Source of the DNA: Chitinophaga agri
GTDB lineage: Bacteria > Bacteroidota > Bacteroidia > Chitinophagales > Chitinophagaceae
Assembly (NCBI RefSeq): GCF_010093065.1
Contig: NZ_CP048113.1
Coordinates: 4,340,001-4,404,000, forward strand
Direction of reading: 5' to 3'
Length of the DNA stretch: 64,000 nt
In this document: positions 16,735 through 28,808 of the stretch, piece after piece
Layout of the letters: each line of letters begins with the position of its first letter
How positions within the stretch are numbered: the stretch's first letter is position 1
Notes under the pieces: model-generated
Databases searched by the model: none
What the model was told of the DNA's origin: nothing
Seen by the model: the letters and a program-made list of their open reading frames with translations, nothing else
Translations under genes and position numbers: made by a program

Positions 16735-18009
16735 TTATTCCATCAATGTCATATTCACAGGCACTAACTGTTTCTCAGGTATGCCGATTATAAATGTAGA
16801 GCCGCTATCGATTACGCTGGTAGCGGTGATAAACCCACTATGCTGTTCCATGATCTTTTTGCAGATAGACAGTCCGATACCGGTACCTTCTATTTCATGG
16901 TAGCTGTGCAGTCTTTTGAACACCACGAATATATCGTCTATATACTGGCTTTCGAAGCCGATACCATTATCCACGACAAAGATCTTGTAGTAGGGACCGT
17001 CTACCTTTTCCCGCAGCTGCTGATCGGGAGCGGCTGCTATTTCTGCATAAATATGCACATCCGGCGCTATTTCCTTCCTCCGGAATTTCAGTGCATTACT
17101 GATCAGGTTATAAAATACCTGCCGCATCAGCGTTGGTATCACGTGTATGGAAGGCAGCTTATCTATCCTGATCGTAGCGCTGGTTTGCTGTACTTTGATC
17201 TCCAGTTCTGTCAGGGCATCTTTCACCAGGTCATTCAGATCGCAGAGGGTAAAATCACCACCCTGTATAGAGTGACGGGAGAATCGTAGGAGATCACTTA
17301 CCAGCTGCTGCATACGAATGGTAGCATTCGTGATTTTCTGCACATACTTGTCTACGTCCCCTGTGTTACTTTTCTTTTGCAGGATAATATCACTGAACAC
17401 CCTGATCTTACGCAGGGGTTCCTGCAGATCGTGTGAAGCGATATAGGCAAACCTGTCCAGTTCTTCATTGACGGCTTTCAGGTGAATATTATTCTGCAGC
17501 AACTGACGGTTCAGCTCCCGCACCTTTAATTCTGAAGCTTCTCTCTCTTCTATCTCCCTTTGGAGAGAGGCGTTTGCGGTCAGCAGCTTCTGTTCCTGTG
17601 CTATCAGTGACTGGGTCTTTCTGTAGAGTTCTACGAATAATCCCACCTTTACACGCAGCAGTTCCGGGTTGATAGGCTTGTAAATAAAGTCAACGGCACC
17701 GACCTTATATCCTTTAAAGATGGCCTCTTCTTCATGACTATGTGCAGTGATAAATATGATCGGGATCTCTTTCAGTTTATCCCGCTGATAGATCAGGGCA
17801 GCTGTTTCAAAGCCGTTCATATCCGGCATCTGCACATCCATCAGTATTAATGAAAAATCAAATTCCTTTAACAGGATTTTCAGTGCGGCCCTGCCAGAGT
17901 TGGCTTTTACAATTGTATAGCTCTCCCTTTCCAGGATGGACTCAATAGATAATAAATTGTCCAGCCGGTCATCAACCACTAATATTTTAATTAAATCCTG
18001 TTCCTGCAA
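16735..18009 (-). CDS. Receiver-histidine kinase hybrid (cytoplasmic)
   Basis: The 424-aa protein begins with a receiver domain (phosphoacceptor D58 in LILMDVQMPD, lysine in FIYKPINP), followed by a coiled coil (about 130-185), a HisKA domain with H193 in IASHDLQEPLRKI, and a HATPase domain (N box FYNLISNALKFRR, DNGIGFESQYID, GTGIGLSICKKI). There is no transmembrane segment. The H box is of the bacteriophytochrome-like type shared with the kinase at 31018. It lies 34 bases downstream of the poly-HAMP kinase gene on the same strand, so the two are likely cotranscribed and the receiver may be phosphorylated by that kinase. Confidence 0.93.
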   Translation of the reverse strand: MQEQDLIKILVVDDRLDNLLSIESILERESYTIVKANSGRAALKILLKEFDFSLILMDVQMPDMNGFETAALIYQRDKLKEIPIIFITAHSHEEEAIFKGYKVGAVDFIYKPINPELLRVKVGLFVELYRKTQSLIAQEQKLLTANASLQREIEEREASELKVRELNRQLLQNNIHLKAVNEELDRFAYIASHDLQEPLRKIRVFSDIILQKKSNTGDVDKYVQKITNATIRMQQLVSDLLRFSRHSIQGGDFTLCDLNDLVKDALTELEIKVQQTSATIRIDKLPSIHVIPTLMRQVFYNLISNALKFRRKEIAPDVHIYAEIAAAPDQQLREKVDGPYYKIFVVDNGIGFESQYIDDIFVVFKRLHSYHEIEGTGIGLSICKKIMEQHSGFITATSVIDSGSTFIIGIPEKQLVPVNMTLME

Positions 18010-18043
18010 AACTGTTTAATTTTTCGAATGAATACTTTATACA

Positions 18044-21000
18044 CTATCTATACAACCAAACACGCATCAACGATAATAACTGATCAATTTTTAATGGTTT
18101 AGTAATATAGTCTGAAGCACCTGCTTCCAGGCATTTCTCCCGGTCGCCCTTCATCGCCTTCGCAGTAACCGCTATGATAGGCAATGCGCTGTTCTTATGT
18201 TCCCTTCTTATCTTCTGCATTGTTTCATATCCATCCATTTCAGGCATCATGATATCCATCAATACAATGTCTATGTCATTATGCTCGCTCAGGATGCTCA
18301 TTGCTTCCTTGCCGCTTTCTGCTGTAATGGTATTAATATGGAAACGTTCAAATGCAGTGGTTAAGGCAAACAGGTTACGCACATCATCATCGACTACCAG
18401 TACATTTTTATGGATCAACACGTCTTTCTGAGAACGCAGGTCTTCGATGAGTTTCTTTTTCTCCGGTGGCAGGGAATGGTGATTGATATGCAACTGCATA
18501 ATCGTTTCTTCCAGCAGCAGATCCAGTGAATTAACGCCTTTCAGCAGTATTTTATTGGCGTACTGCTTCAGTTTTGACTTCTCACTGTTAGAGAAATCTT
18601 TCGCCGAATAGACGATCACCGGTGTTGCATTATGCCGGTTCACCGTATTCATACTGGCCACAAACTCCGCGCCATCAATATCCGGCAACATATAATCCGC
18701 AATAATACAATCGTATGCACTGCTGTTCACCCTATCTATCGCCGCCTTTCCGTTCTCCACAAATTCCATTTCTATAAGGTCGCCGTTATCCAGTATCCTG
18801 GCGATCTGTGATGCATCCGGCTCATTATCTTCGACCACGAGCACCTTCTTCGTTTTCCGGCTATCGTGTTCCACAATATTTGAGAACAGGATGTTCAGCG
18901 CTTCTGCTTTCAATGGTTTCAGACTGAAACTCCTTGCACCACGGTGCATGGCCAGTAAGCGGTTCTCTTCTCCTGATATCAGGTGGATCGGGATATGCCG
19001 TAGGTTGATATCATTCTTGAATAGATCCAGTACCCTCCATCCACTGGCATCCGGGAGTTTAACGTCCAGTGTAACGGCAATCGGATTATACTTATTTGTA
19101 AGGTCAAATACTTCTCCGAAGCTGGTTGCTACGACTACCTTCAGTCCCATTTCATGGGCTTTTTCCAGCATGATCTTGGCAAACCGCACATCATCTTCCA
19201 CGATCAGCACGACCTTATCTGAATCGATGACATGCGTTCTGTCATCACCGATCTCATTAATGATCTCATTTAGTCCTTCCAGGTTGGCATCAGGCAGTTT
19301 AACCGCTGGCATATTCTGCTTCAGTGAAGCTTCATAACCTTCGGGCAACTGGTATTGCCCTACTGTCAGGCTGCTCTGTTTTTCCCGTTTGATCGCTGCA
19401 GGATTGTACTGCAACGGCAGGAACAGGGTGAAGACGCTACCTCTGCCCACCTCACTTTCCAGCTCGATAGAACCACCCAACAGATCGGCGAGACCACGGC
19501 TGATAGACAATCCCAGACCAGTACCTCCATACTTACGACTGGTAGAGCCTTCGGCCTGCTGGAATGCTTCAAAGATGATATTCTGTTTGTCTTTCGAAAT
19601 ACCGATACCCGTATCCCTGATCTCAAAGGCAACCACTCTGTCAGCACTATTCAGGCTACCGCTCATCAGTCGCCAGTTACGCTTGGCTTCATAGATACGC
19701 AGTTTCACTTCGCCTTTTTCTGTGAACTTAAAGGCGTTTGACAACAGGTTCTTGAGGATCTGGTTGAGACGTTGTACGTCTGTTTCCAGTGATTGCGGCA
19801 GCTGATCATCCATTTCAATGCGGAAGCGGAGGCTCTTGCTTTCGGAGATATGTTTGAAGGTGGTTTCCACGAAAGAAACGACTTCGTTGAAACGTACCTT
19901 GATAAAGTCTGTAGAGATATAGCCTGACTCGATCTTCGACAGGTCAAGGATATCATTGATCAGCTGTATCAGGTCATCACCACAGCTATGGATGGTTTTC
20001 GCATAACGTACCTGTTTTTCATTCAGGTTACCGTCATGGTTTTCATATAACTGCTGGGCAAGGATGAGAAGTGAGTTCAATGGCGTACGTAACTCGTGAG
20101 ACATATTGGCCAGGAACTCTGATTTGTATTTCGATGTAAGCTGTAGCTGTTCTGCTTTTTCTTCCAGCGACTTTCTTGCTTCTTCTACCTCCTTGTTCTT
20201 CTCTTCCACCTCTTCTTTCTGTTTCACCAGCAGGTGGGCTTTATCCTGCAGTTCTTCGTTCGTTCTTCTCAGCTCATCGGCCAGTGACTGCGACTGCTCC
20301 AGCAGGTCTTCCGTTCTGGAGTTCGCCTCGATCGTGTTTAACACGATACCGATACTTTCTGTCAGCTGACTAAGGAAGTCAAGGTGCGTTTGGCTGAAGG
20401 TGTCGAAAGACGCCAGTTCTATCACCGCTTTGATCTCTGTTTCAAACAATACCGGCAATACGATCAGGTTCACGGGCGTGGCTTCACCCAGTCCGGAGCT
20501 GATCTTGATATAGTTTGACGGTACATTGGTAAGCAGGATACGTTCTTTTTCCACCGCACATTGCCCTACAAGGCCCTGTCCGAGTGCGAACTCGCGTGAT
20601 ACGCTTACCTCGTTGCCATAAGCATATGCAGCGAATAATTTCAGTTTTGGATTGAGTAGATTTTCTTCCTGCTCCAGGATGTAGAACATACCTTTCTGGG
20701 CATTTACTACCTGTGCCAGTTCCGACAGGATACGACGGGTCACCGTATTCAGGTCTTTCTGACCTTGCAGCATCTGCGTGAACTTGGCCAGGTTGGATTT
20801 CAGCCAGTCCTGTTCCTGGTTACGCAGGGTCGTCTGTTTCAGGTTGGCGATCATCTGGTTAATGGTGTCTTTCAGTTCTTCCACCTCACCTTTTGCTTCC
20901 ACGCGGATCATCTGTGTCAGGTCACCTTTGGTTACAGCAGAGGCCACGGCAGATATCGCACGCACCTGTGTGGTCAGGTTTTCTGCCAGCTGGTTCACGT

Positions 21001-24000
21001 TTTCCGTCAGGTTCTTCCAGATACCGGAGGCACCAGGAACACTTGCCTGACCACCCAGTCGTCCTTCCACACCCACCTCACGGGCTACGGTTGTTACCTG
21101 ATCAGCAAAAAGCGCCAGCGTATCGATCATTTCATTAATGGTCTCCGTCAGCTGTGCCACCTCACCTCGCGATACGATGGAGAGTTTCTGTTTCAGGTTA
21201 CCGGTAGCTACAGCAGTTACAACTTTCGCAATACCACGTACCTGGTTGGTCAGGTTGGACGCCATCATGTTCACAGAGTCGGTCAGATCTTTCCAGGTAC
21301 CACCTACGCCCTGCACTTCTGCCTGGCCACCCAGCTTACCTTCCGTACCAACTTCACGCGCCACACGCGTTACTTCGAAGGCGAATGAGTTCAGCTGATC
21401 CACCATTGTATTGATGGTATTTTTCAGATCGAGGATCTCACCTTTTACGTCGATGGTCACTTTCTTCGACAGGTCACCGGAAGCCACCGCTTTGGTCACT
21501 TCTGCGATGTTACGTACCTGGGAGGTCAGGTTACCCGTCATCTGGTTTACGGAGTCGGTCAGGTCTTTCCAGGTACCGGCGACACCAGGTACAAATGCCT
21601 GTCCGCCGAGTTTACCGTCCGTACCTACCTCACGGGCCACACGCGTCACCTCAGAGGCAAATGCGCGTAGCTGGTCCACCATCGTATTCAGCGTTTCTTT
21701 CAGCTGGAGGATCTCTCCGCGTACGTCCACCGTAATCTTACGCGACATGTCACCATTAGCTACCGCAATAGCCACGTCCGCGATATTACGTACCTGGGCT
21801 GTCAGGTTACCCGCCATCTGGTTTACAGAGTCAGTCAGGTCTTTCCAGGTACCACCCACACCGGGTACAAACGCCTGGCCACCCAGTTTACCGTCCGTAC
21901 CTACCTCACGGGCCACACGCGTTACCTCAGAGGCAAATGCGCGCAGCTGTTCCACCATCGTGTTGATCGTATTTTTCAGCTCAAGGATCTCTCCTTTAAC
22001 GTCTACTTCAATTTTACGTGACAGGTCACCATTGGCCACCGCGGTCGTTACCTCCGCGATGTTACGCACCTGGGAAGTCAGGTTGGAAGCCATGATATTC
22101 ACCGAGTCGGTCAGGTCTTTCCAGAGGCCTTCCACTCCCGGTACATCGGCCTGACCACCAAGCTTACCTTCGGAACCTACCTCACGGGCCACGCGGAATA
22201 CCTCAGAACCGAAGGAGTTCAGCTGGTCCACCATCGTATTGATGGTGTTCTTCAGCTCCAGGATCTCTCCCTTTACATCCACGGTGATCTTACGGGACAG
22301 GTCACCTTTTGCCACCGCGGTTGTTACCTCCGCGATGTTACGCACCTGGGCTGTCAGATTAGAACCCATCTGGTTCACCGATTCTGTCAGGTCTTTCCAG
22401 GTACCACCTACACCCTGCACTTTCGCCTGGCCGCCCAGCTTACCTTCCGTACCCACCTCCAGGGCCACACGGGTCACCTCGGAAGCGAAGGAGTTCAGCT
22501 GGTCCACCATCGTGTTAATAGTCTTTTTCAGCTCCAGGATCTCACCTTCTACGTTTACAGTGATCTTCTTAGACAGGTCGCCATTAGCCACCGCGGTCGT
22601 TACTTCCGCGATATTACGCACCTGGGCCGTCAGGTTAGATCCCATCTGGTTTACGGAATCAGTTAAGTCTTTCCAGGTACCACCCACACCCTGCACTTTC
22701 GCCTGGCCACCCAGCTTACCTTCCGTACCTACCTCCAGGGCCACACGGGTCACCTCGGAAGCGAAGGAGTTCAGCTGGTCCACCATCGTATTAATGGTGT
22801 TCTTCAGCTCCAGGATCTCGCCTTTTACGTCTACTGTGATCTTACGGGACAGGTCACCTTTTGCTACGGCCGTCGTTACGTCGGCGATATTACGTACCTG
22901 GGCCGTCAGGTTGCCCGCCATCTGGTTTACAGAGTCCGTCAGGTCTTTCCATACACCACCGACACCTTTTACAGTAGCCTGGCCGCCCAGTTTACCTTCA
23001 GAACCTACCTCACGGGCCACACGGGTTACTTCGACAGAGAAGGAGTTCAGCTGGTCCACCATGGTGTTCATGGTATTCTTCAGTTCAAGGATTTCTCCAC
23101 GTACATCCACGGTGATCTTACGGGAAAGGTCACCTCTTGCTACGGCCGTTGTTACTTCGGCGATATTACGTACCTGACCAGTCAGGTTAGAAGCCATCTG
23201 GTTTACGGAGTCGGTCAGGTCTTTCCAGGTACCGGCCACCCCTTTTACCTCAGCCTGTCCACCCAGTTTACCGTCTGTACCCACCTCACGGGCCACACGG
23301 GTCACCTCGGAGGAGAAGGAGTTCAGCTGGTCCACCATGGTATTGATGGTATCTTTCAGTTCAAGGATCTCTCCCTGTACATCTACTGTGATCTTCTTAG
23401 ACAGATCGCCTTTCGCTACCGCAGTCGTTACATCCGCGATGTTACGCACCTGCGCAGTCAGGTTACCTGCCATCTGGTTTACGGAATCGGTCAGGTCTTT
23501 CCATACACCGGCTACATCTTTCACTTTTGCCTGTCCGCCCAACTTACCTTCGGATCCCACCTCACGGGCCACACGGGTCACCTCGCGCGAGAAGAGGTTC
23601 AGCTGTTTCACCATCCCGTTCACTTCCGTCGCAATGCGGGCAAATTCACCCTGCAGTACGTGATCTTCAATCTGCAATGGCATTTCCTGGGATAGATTTC
23701 CCTTGGCCACGGAGCTGATCACATGCGCAATTTCGATAGTCGGGTGAACGAGATCAGATATCAATGTATTAATAGATAATACGGCTGTATCCCAGGAACC
23801 TCTTGCTGTACGGGGCATAACGACCCGATGGTTCAGACGTCCCATTTTCCCAATGGTATTTCTGGCCAGTGTCAGCTCTTCTACAAGTGTTTCGTTCAGG
23901 GAAATGATCTCATTCAGCGTATCACAGATCTTACCGCTCAGGCCTATACTGTCTGCTGGCATTCTCGTGGAGAAGTTACCACTCCTTACTTCAGAAAGGA

Positions 24001-24151
24001 CCTGTAACAATTGCCTTAAATCCAGTTCGTCCGCGATAGGCTCATATACCTGCTTGGTTTTCTTACTCTTTGGTGTGGAAGATTGTGGATTTTTTGCCAC
24101 ATCTTTTTCGGGCAATGAAGTATTATCGGGATTTTTTCTCCGCGTATTCAT
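18044..24151 (-). CDS. Giant poly-HAMP hybrid histidine kinase with three receivers
   Basis: The 2035-aa soluble protein resembles the group III (Nik1/Os-1-type) poly-HAMP kinases. A degenerate HAMP-like segment (44-105) and a first unit (about 136-215) precede nine near-identical 92-residue HAMP units (216-1043) and a tenth divergent one (1044-1110). Each unit runs from [11 protein letters not shown] through [17 protein letters not shown] to EGKLGGQA. Then follow a GAF domain (1118-1275), a coiled coil (1280-1345), HisKA with H1352 ([12 protein letters not shown]), HATPase (N box 1467-1475, GGTGLGLS) and receivers with D1696, D1819 and D1966. The third receiver is the most canonical ([13 protein letters not shown]). 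No transmembrane helix is visible. It probably senses osmotic or cell-envelope state, by analogy only. Confidence 0.95.
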   Translation of the reverse strand: MNTRRKNPDNTSLPEKDVAKNPQSSTPKSKKTKQVYEPIADELDLRQLLQVLSEVRSGNFSTRMPADSIGLSGKICDTLNEIISLNETLVEELTLARNTIGKMGRLNHRVVMPRTARGSWDTAVLSINTLISDLVHPTIEIAHVISSVAKGNLSQEMPLQIEDHVLQGEFARIATEVNGMVKQLNLFSREVTRVAREVGSEGKLGGQAKVKDVAGVWKDLTDSVNQMAGNLTAQVRNIADVTTAVAKGDLSKKITVDVQGEILELKDTINTMVDQLNSFSSEVTRVAREVGTDGKLGGQAEVKGVAGTWKDLTDSVNQMASNLTGQVRNIAEVTTAVARGDLSRKITVDVRGEILELKNTMNTMVDQLNSFSVEVTRVAREVGSEGKLGGQATVKGVGGVWKDLTDSVNQMAGNLTAQVRNIADVTTAVAKGDLSRKITVDVKGEILELKNTINTMVDQLNSFASEVTRVALEVGTEGKLGGQAKVQGVGGTWKDLTDSVNQMGSNLTAQVRNIAEVTTAVANGDLSKKITVNVEGEILELKKTINTMVDQLNSFASEVTRVALEVGTEGKLGGQAKVQGVGGTWKDLTESVNQMGSNLTAQVRNIAEVTTAVAKGDLSRKITVDVKGEILELKNTINTMVDQLNSFGSEVFRVAREVGSEGKLGGQADVPGVEGLWKDLTDSVNIMASNLTSQVRNIAEVTTAVANGDLSRKIEVDVKGEILELKNTINTMVEQLRAFASEVTRVAREVGTDGKLGGQAFVPGVGGTWKDLTDSVNQMAGNLTAQVRNIADVAIAVANGDMSRKITVDVRGEILQLKETLNTMVDQLRAFASEVTRVAREVGTDGKLGGQAFVPGVAGTWKDLTDSVNQMTGNLTSQVRNIAEVTKAVASGDLSKKVTIDVKGEILDLKNTINTMVDQLNSFAFEVTRVAREVGTEGKLGGQAEVQGVGGTWKDLTDSVNMMASNLTNQVRGIAKVVTAVATGNLKQKLSIVSRGEVAQLTETINEMIDTLALFADQVTTVAREVGVEGRLGGQASVPGASGIWKNLTENVNQLAENLTTQVRAISAVASAVTKGDLTQMIRVEAKGEVEELKDTINQMIANLKQTTLRNQEQDWLKSNLAKFTQMLQGQKDLNTVTRRILSELAQVVNAQKGMFYILEQEENLLNPKLKLFAAYAYGNEVSVSREFALGQGLVGQCAVEKERILLTNVPSNYIKISSGLGEATPVNLIVLPVLFETEIKAVIELASFDTFSQTHLDFLSQLTESIGIVLNTIEANSRTEDLLEQSQSLADELRRTNEELQDKAHLLVKQKEEVEEKNKEVEEARKSLEEKAEQLQLTSKYKSEFLANMSHELRTPLNSLLILAQQLYENHDGNLNEKQVRYAKTIHSCGDDLIQLINDILDLSKIESGYISTDFIKVRFNEVVSFVETTFKHISESKSLRFRIEMDDQLPQSLETDVQRLNQILKNLLSNAFKFTEKGEVKLRIYEAKRNWRLMSGSLNSADRVVAFEIRDTGIGISKDKQNIIFEAFQQAEGSTSRKYGGTGLGLSISRGLADLLGGSIELESEVGRGSVFTLFLPLQYNPAAIKREKQSSLTVGQYQLPEGYEASLKQNMPAVKLPDANLEGLNEIINEIGDDRTHVIDSDKVVLIVEDDVRFAKIMLEKAHEMGLKVVVATSFGEVFDLTNKYNPIAVTLDVKLPDASGWRVLDLFKNDINLRHIPIHLISGEENRLLAMHRGARSFSLKPLKAEALNILFSNIVEHDSRKTKKVLVVEDNEPDASQIARILDNGDLIEMEFVENGKAAIDRVNSSAYDCIIADYMLPDIDGAEFVASMNTVNRHNATPVIVYSAKDFSNSEKSKLKQYANKILLKGVNSLDLLLEETIMQLHINHHSLPPEKKKLIEDLRSQKDVLIHKNVLVVDDDVRNLFALTTAFERFHINTITAESGKEAMSILSEHNDIDIVLMDIMMPEMDGYETMQKIRREHKNSALPIIAVTAKAMKGDREKCLEAGASDYITKPLKIDQLLSLMRVWLYR
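21023..23506 (-). repeat. Nine tandem 276-bp repeats inside the kinase gene
   Basis: Nine in-frame units of 276 bp each encode the 92-residue HAMP modules. The DNA copies are highly alike (for example repeated CACCTACCTCACGGGCCAC and TCAGGTCTTTCCA stretches on the plus strand), so recombination between units could add or remove modules. Assemblies from short reads may be unreliable here. Confidence 0.9.
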
Positions 24152-24308
24152 GGTGAAGGTGTTAGCTAAAACCTTATATATTAAATTAGATTTTTCTTTA
24201 AGTTGTGTTTATCAGTCTCTACTGATCTTTTGGCTATCGCATATATATGTTATATATTATGTGGTTTGAAGTGATTATTTTTGTTCTATTATAAAACAAA
24301 CTTAACAG

Positions 24309-24722
24309 ATGCAACTTTCAGGCCATTCGAAGCGGCTGATCCTATTGGCGGAAGATGATATTGATGACCAGGAGCTGTTGGAAAACGCGATAGAGGAGAT
24401 TGATCCCACCTGGCGGCTGGTGTGCATCCCTAATGGCAGGAAATTCGTTAAATATCTGGACAACATGGAAGATGGCGACATACCTGCTCTCATGATCCTT
24501 GATTATAACATCCCTGAACTGACCGGCGTTGAAGTAGTAAAAGAACTGAACGACCAGGGTCGGTTCACCGATATTCCGAAAATTATCTGGAGCACGTCAA
24601 CCTCTCCTGTATTCAAAGCCAAGAGTATCGAGCTGGGTGTAAAAGACTATATCACCAAACCCAATGACCTCGCATCTTTCCTGACTACTGCGCGGTATAT
24701 GCTTTCTTTTATCAAAGAATGA
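24309..24722 (+). CDS. Single-domain response regulator (Rcp1/CheY-like)
   Basis: The 137-aa protein is a receiver domain alone: acidic AEDDIDDQELL at the N terminus, phosphoacceptor Asp in ALMILDYNIPELTG (about residue 61), a switch Ser/Thr in IIWSTSTSP and a lysine in YITKPND. Extra residues between strands fit the Rcp1-like class that often pairs with bacteriophytochrome-type kinases. It is divergent from the poly-HAMP kinase (157 bases between starts) and ends 18 bases before the SNF2 helicase gene, with which it is probably cotranscribed. Confidence 0.93.
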   Translation: MQLSGHSKRLILLAEDDIDDQELLENAIEEIDPTWRLVCIPNGRKFVKYLDNMEDGDIPALMILDYNIPELTGVEVVKELNDQGRFTDIPKIIWSTSTSPVFKAKSIELGVKDYITKPNDLASFLTTARYMLSFIKE

Positions 24723-24740
24723 TCGGAACTTGCACCAGCC

Positions 24741-27700
24741 ATGGTGAACCATTCATTTTACGCTGAGCAGTACCACTCACTCGATGACGATACCCGGATC
24801 ATTACGGATGTGTTGTCTGTGTACCTGTATCCGCTGGAGCGATATACCTTTATTGATGCAGTGAACCGCATCAGGGAAATACCACAGGACAGGATACTGG
24901 ATATACTTGAACTGCTAAAGGAAAAGGGGCTGGGGCAATACAACCCTGCAGGCAATTATTCACTTATTCCTGAGCTGGGTTTTCTCTTATTTCCTGCGAA
25001 TATCAGGAAACAGGAATACCTGCGTCTGCTCGACCACGCGAAACCCTATTCATTTTATAGCACCAGCGCGCGTTTACAGGAATTACAGCAATTGCTGACC
25101 GCCTTCTTCACCGGCGACAGGACCTTACTGCTGCAACCCGTAAGGAAGATCAGCTTTGAGCTACCGGAATATTTCCCACATCTCTGCTATCTGCTGTACT
25201 ATCCGGAATACAAAGGGCTGTTGCAATTGTTCGATCCTGAAAGTATCAACAGTATATACCAGGCGGCCGTTAAACAACACCTGCTGGCGATGAGTCCTCC
25301 GGAGGCCCTGCAGCAGCTGAAAAAACAGGTCGCCCGTTTGATACATACAGATGAAAGTGCCCTCGCTCATGCTGAAGTAGCACTCCAGGCAGGCGAACTT
25401 CAGCAAACAGTTACCGGCACTGACACCCTTTATGCGCAGGCAGTCGTACAACTGTACGAAGGCTCACCAGATAATGCGCTGTCACTGTTTGAACAGGGCA
25501 TAAAACAACAACGCCAGCAGGATAAAAAGAACAGCATTCCACTTTCTCCGCTGTTTGCATTCCTATACACCTATACGCTAAGCATATTACCGGAGGAGAA
25601 GAGTTATACTATTATCAATAAAGTGATAGCAGCATATGATAAAAAGCTCTTCCAGGATATTACACCTGCCATTGCATTGCTGCATTTCCATCAGGGTCGG
25701 AAAGAAAAGGCAGAACACATGTTACAGATACTGCTGGAAACAACTTCAAAACAACCGGAGAAATACCTGCTCAGCTATCTGTCGTTTATCTGTCTGCAAG
25801 CACTGCATCCTAAAAGCAAGTTGCTTAAAAACTATAGTGCTTTCCTAAAAGGAGTACTGTACCAGGCCATCCAGCGAAAGTATCGTCTGCTAACCTACGA
25901 GCTATTATATCTCTACAGGGACGAAGCCTATCTGAACAATGAAAAAGCCTTCCGCGAAATATCCGTCATCATAGGAAAAAGCCCGGTTCTCTCCCGTATG
26001 CAACCTGTTCCTGACTGGGAACGGCTGCTGAATGTCCTGATCTTACCCGAGATGGGCCAACCGCAGAAAGAGAAAGTACCTGTAGTCACCCGGCTGGCCT
26101 ATCTTATTGACATTATCAAGTCGGAGATACAACCTGTCATTCAAACACACCAGGGAGATACCGGCTGGAGCAGGGGACGGGTGGCAGAGTTAAAAAAGCT
26201 AAAGGACGGACAGATAGAAAGCATGACAGATCACGACTTCCGGATTGCCGGTTGTATTGTCAAAGAGAACTATCATACCTATGGCACGGAAGCCTATGCA
26301 TTTGAAGAAAATGTGTGGCACGAACTCACAGGTCATCCTTATCTGTTTATGATGGACGCGCCCGAAGTACCTGTGGAGATCATCAAAGGGCAGCCGGAGC
26401 TGATTATCAACAAGACAGGCAACGGCTATGTTTTCAGCAGCAATATCAATGATTTCAGTAACGAAACGGTGCTGATAAAGGAATCAGATACAAGACTGCG
26501 GGTGATCAGATTAACAGCAAAACAACGCTCTGTGTTACAGACGCTGAAGCAGATAGAAACAGTACCCGCAGAAGGAAAAGATAAATTACTACAGGCCATC
26601 CGCAATATAGGGGCGCATATAACGGTGCATTCCAATCTGGATGATACAGTTACGCTTAATATTAAACAACGTACCGGTGATGCCCGTATACGCGTGCAAC
26701 TGGCACCCACCGGCGATGCGCTGAAGGCCTCCTTCTTCGTTAAACCATTTGTCAACGATCCTCCTTACTGCAAACCCGGTGAAGGCGCGAAACACCTGAT
26801 CGGTGTGAGCAATGGAGAACGATGCCAGGCTACCCGTGACCTGGAAGCAGAAAAGAACAACCTGGCGCAGCTGATGATACTGATACAGGAATCTGTCGTA
26901 CAGGAAGTACTGGACGATACCATCATCTTTGATGATCCACTGGACTGCCTCCATCTGCTGGAAATCATACAACGTCATCCTGAACTGGCTATCGCTGAAT
27001 GGCCCAAAGGACAGGCACTCAAAGTACGCGCAGTAGCTGCGCAGACACAACTACGTATGACCATCCGGCGGGTAGATGGGAAGTGGTTTGCCGCCAATGG
27101 TGATCTCAGGGTAGATGAAGACACTGTGCTGTCACTAAAAGACCTGCTGGATGCTGTTAAGACCAGCAACAGCCGGTTTGTGACCCTCGGGAATGGGGAA
27201 TTCCTGTCACTCACAGGAAAGCTTTACAGACAACTGAACGAGCTGGCAGCTGTCGCCATAGAAGAAAAGGAACAGCTGCGGATACGACCATTGGCAGCAC
27301 ATATGCTGGACGAATTACTGGAAGGTGCAGGTTATGTCGAAACGGATGATCACTGGAAGGCATTACGTGCCAGACAGGCCGCTGCTGAGACAGTCCATGC
27401 CGTAGTACCTGCGACATTACAGGCCGCGTTACGACCTTACCAGGAAGAAGGCTTCCGCTGGATGGCCCAGCTGGCAGCATGGGGAGCAGGCGCCTGCCTT
27501 GCAGATGATATGGGACTTGGTAAGACCATTCAGGCAATCGCCATGCTGTTGTACAGAGCACAGGATGGTCCGGCACTAGTGGTATGTCCTGCGTCAGTAC
27601 TACCTAACTGGATGAATGAACTTTATAAATTTGCCCCTTCCCTTCAGGTGATACAGATCAATGCCAGTAAACGGCATACGCAGCTCAAAGCCACCGGGCC

Positions 27701-28808
27701 GTTTGATGTAGTACTGATCACCTATGGCATCCTGCAATCAGAAGATGAACTACTGGCAGGTATCCCGTGGCATACGGCAGTACTGGATGAAGCACATACT
27801 ATCAAGAATTACCAGACAAAGACATCCAAAGCAGCAATGGCCTTACAGGCAGACTTCAGACTGATACTGACCGGTACACCTGTACAGAATCATCTGACGG
27901 AAATATGGAACCTGTTCAACTTTATTAATCCGGGATTACTGGGCAGTCTGCCATATTTCAATAAGCAGTTCACCACTCCCGTTATCTATAATGCCGAAAG
28001 CAGTGTGACCAAACACCTGCGAAAACTGATCGGCCCCTTCATGCTGCGCCGTACGAAAACAGCCGTCCTGGATGAATTACCAGAGAAAACAGAGATCGTT
28101 AAAATGATCTCCCTGTCACCGGATGAAGCGGCATTTTATGAAGCCCTGCGTTTAAAAGCCGTAGAGAACATCAAAAGATACAGTAAGGATAAGACCAGCA
28201 AACGTAACCTGAATACCCTGACAGAGATTGGTAAGCTGCGAATGGCAGCCTCCAATACACAGATGATAGATCCCGAGATCAGGATACCGTCCTCCAAGCT
28301 GGCTGTATTCCTGGAAATAGTGCAGGAGCTGATAGATAATAATCACCGTGCACTGGTGTTCAGTCAGTATGTACGACACCTGGACCTGGTAAGGCTCGCA
28401 CTGGATGAACTGAACATCTCGTATTGTTATCTTGATGGTAGTACACCAATCCCTGTAAGGGAAAGAGTGGTACGGGAGTTCCAGGGAGGAGCCGGGTCGC
28501 TGTTCCTGATCAGCTTAAAAGCAGGAGGAACTGGCCTGAACCTGACCGCGGCAGACTACGTTATTCACCTTGATCCATGGTGGAATCCGGCTGTGGAAGA
28601 ACAGGCCTCCGACAGGGCGTACCGTATTGGGCAGACAAGGCCGGTGACTATTTACAAGCTGGTGACGAGACATACAATTGAAGAAAAGATCATTGCCTTG
28701 CATCATAGTAAAAGAGACCTTGCAGACAGACTGCTTGAAGGTAGTGATATCAGTGGAAAGCTATCTACTGAAGAGTTATTATCACTGATTGCAAAAGCCG
28801 ATAAATAG
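24741..28808 (+). CDS. Large SNF2-family helicase-like ATPase
   Basis: This 1355-aa protein has a C-terminal SNF2 ATPase core (about 895-1350). Walker A is DDMGLGKT with K928, the DEAH box is at 1016-1019 (LDEAHTIKN), motif III is LTGTPVQN, and motifs V/VI are GGTGLNLT and SDRAYRIGQ. The first 890 residues form a long helical, partly repeat-like region with no family that I recognise. Bacterial SNF2 proteins act as DNA or RNA-polymerase remodelling translocases. It follows a single-domain response regulator by 18 bases. The start MVNHSFYAEQ is the first ATG after that gene. Confidence 0.92.
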   Translation: MVNHSFYAEQYHSLDDDTRIITDVLSVYLYPLERYTFIDAVNRIREIPQDRILDILELLKEKGLGQYNPAGNYSLIPELGFLLFPANIRKQEYLRLLDHAKPYSFYSTSARLQELQQLLTAFFTGDRTLLLQPVRKISFELPEYFPHLCYLLYYPEYKGLLQLFDPESINSIYQAAVKQHLLAMSPPEALQQLKKQVARLIHTDESALAHAEVALQAGELQQTVTGTDTLYAQAVVQLYEGSPDNALSLFEQGIKQQRQQDKKNSIPLSPLFAFLYTYTLSILPEEKSYTIINKVIAAYDKKLFQDITPAIALLHFHQGRKEKAEHMLQILLETTSKQPEKYLLSYLSFICLQALHPKSKLLKNYSAFLKGVLYQAIQRKYRLLTYELLYLYRDEAYLNNEKAFREISVIIGKSPVLSRMQPVPDWERLLNVLILPEMGQPQKEKVPVVTRLAYLIDIIKSEIQPVIQTHQGDTGWSRGRVAELKKLKDGQIESMTDHDFRIAGCIVKENYHTYGTEAYAFEENVWHELTGHPYLFMMDAPEVPVEIIKGQPELIINKTGNGYVFSSNINDFSNETVLIKESDTRLRVIRLTAKQRSVLQTLKQIETVPAEGKDKLLQAIRNIGAHITVHSNLDDTVTLNIKQRTGDARIRVQLAPTGDALKASFFVKPFVNDPPYCKPGEGAKHLIGVSNGERCQATRDLEAEKNNLAQLMILIQESVVQEVLDDTIIFDDPLDCLHLLEIIQRHPELAIAEWPKGQALKVRAVAAQTQLRMTIRRVDGKWFAANGDLRVDEDTVLSLKDLLDAVKTSNSRFVTLGNGEFLSLTGKLYRQLNELAAVAIEEKEQLRIRPLAAHMLDELLEGAGYVETDDHWKALRARQAAAETVHAVVPATLQAALRPYQEEGFRWMAQLAAWGAGACLADDMGLGKTIQAIAMLLYRAQDGPALVVCPASVLPNWMNELYKFAPSLQVIQINASKRHTQLKATGPFDVVLITYGILQSEDELLAGIPWHTAVLDEAHTIKNYQTKTSKAAMALQADFRLILTGTPVQNHLTEIWNLFNFINPGLLGSLPYFNKQFTTPVIYNAESSVTKHLRKLIGPFMLRRTKTAVLDELPEKTEIVKMISLSPDEAAFYEALRLKAVENIKRYSKDKTSKRNLNTLTEIGKLRMAASNTQMIDPEIRIPSSKLAVFLEIVQELIDNNHRALVFSQYVRHLDLVRLALDELNISYCYLDGSTPIPVRERVVREFQGGAGSLFLISLKAGGTGLNLTAADYVIHLDPWWNPAVEEQASDRAYRIGQTRPVTIYKLVTRHTIEEKIIALHHSKRDLADRLLEGSDISGKLSTEELLSLIAKADK

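Noticed and set aside
21023..23506. Tandem array as a CRISPR or satellite
   Set aside because: The units are in frame and encode HAMP modules of one protein, with no spacers.
20765..23663. Long plus-strand frames inside the poly-HAMP kinase gene
   Set aside because: They are antisense shadows of the 276-bp repeats with low-complexity products; the minus-strand frame carries clear domains.
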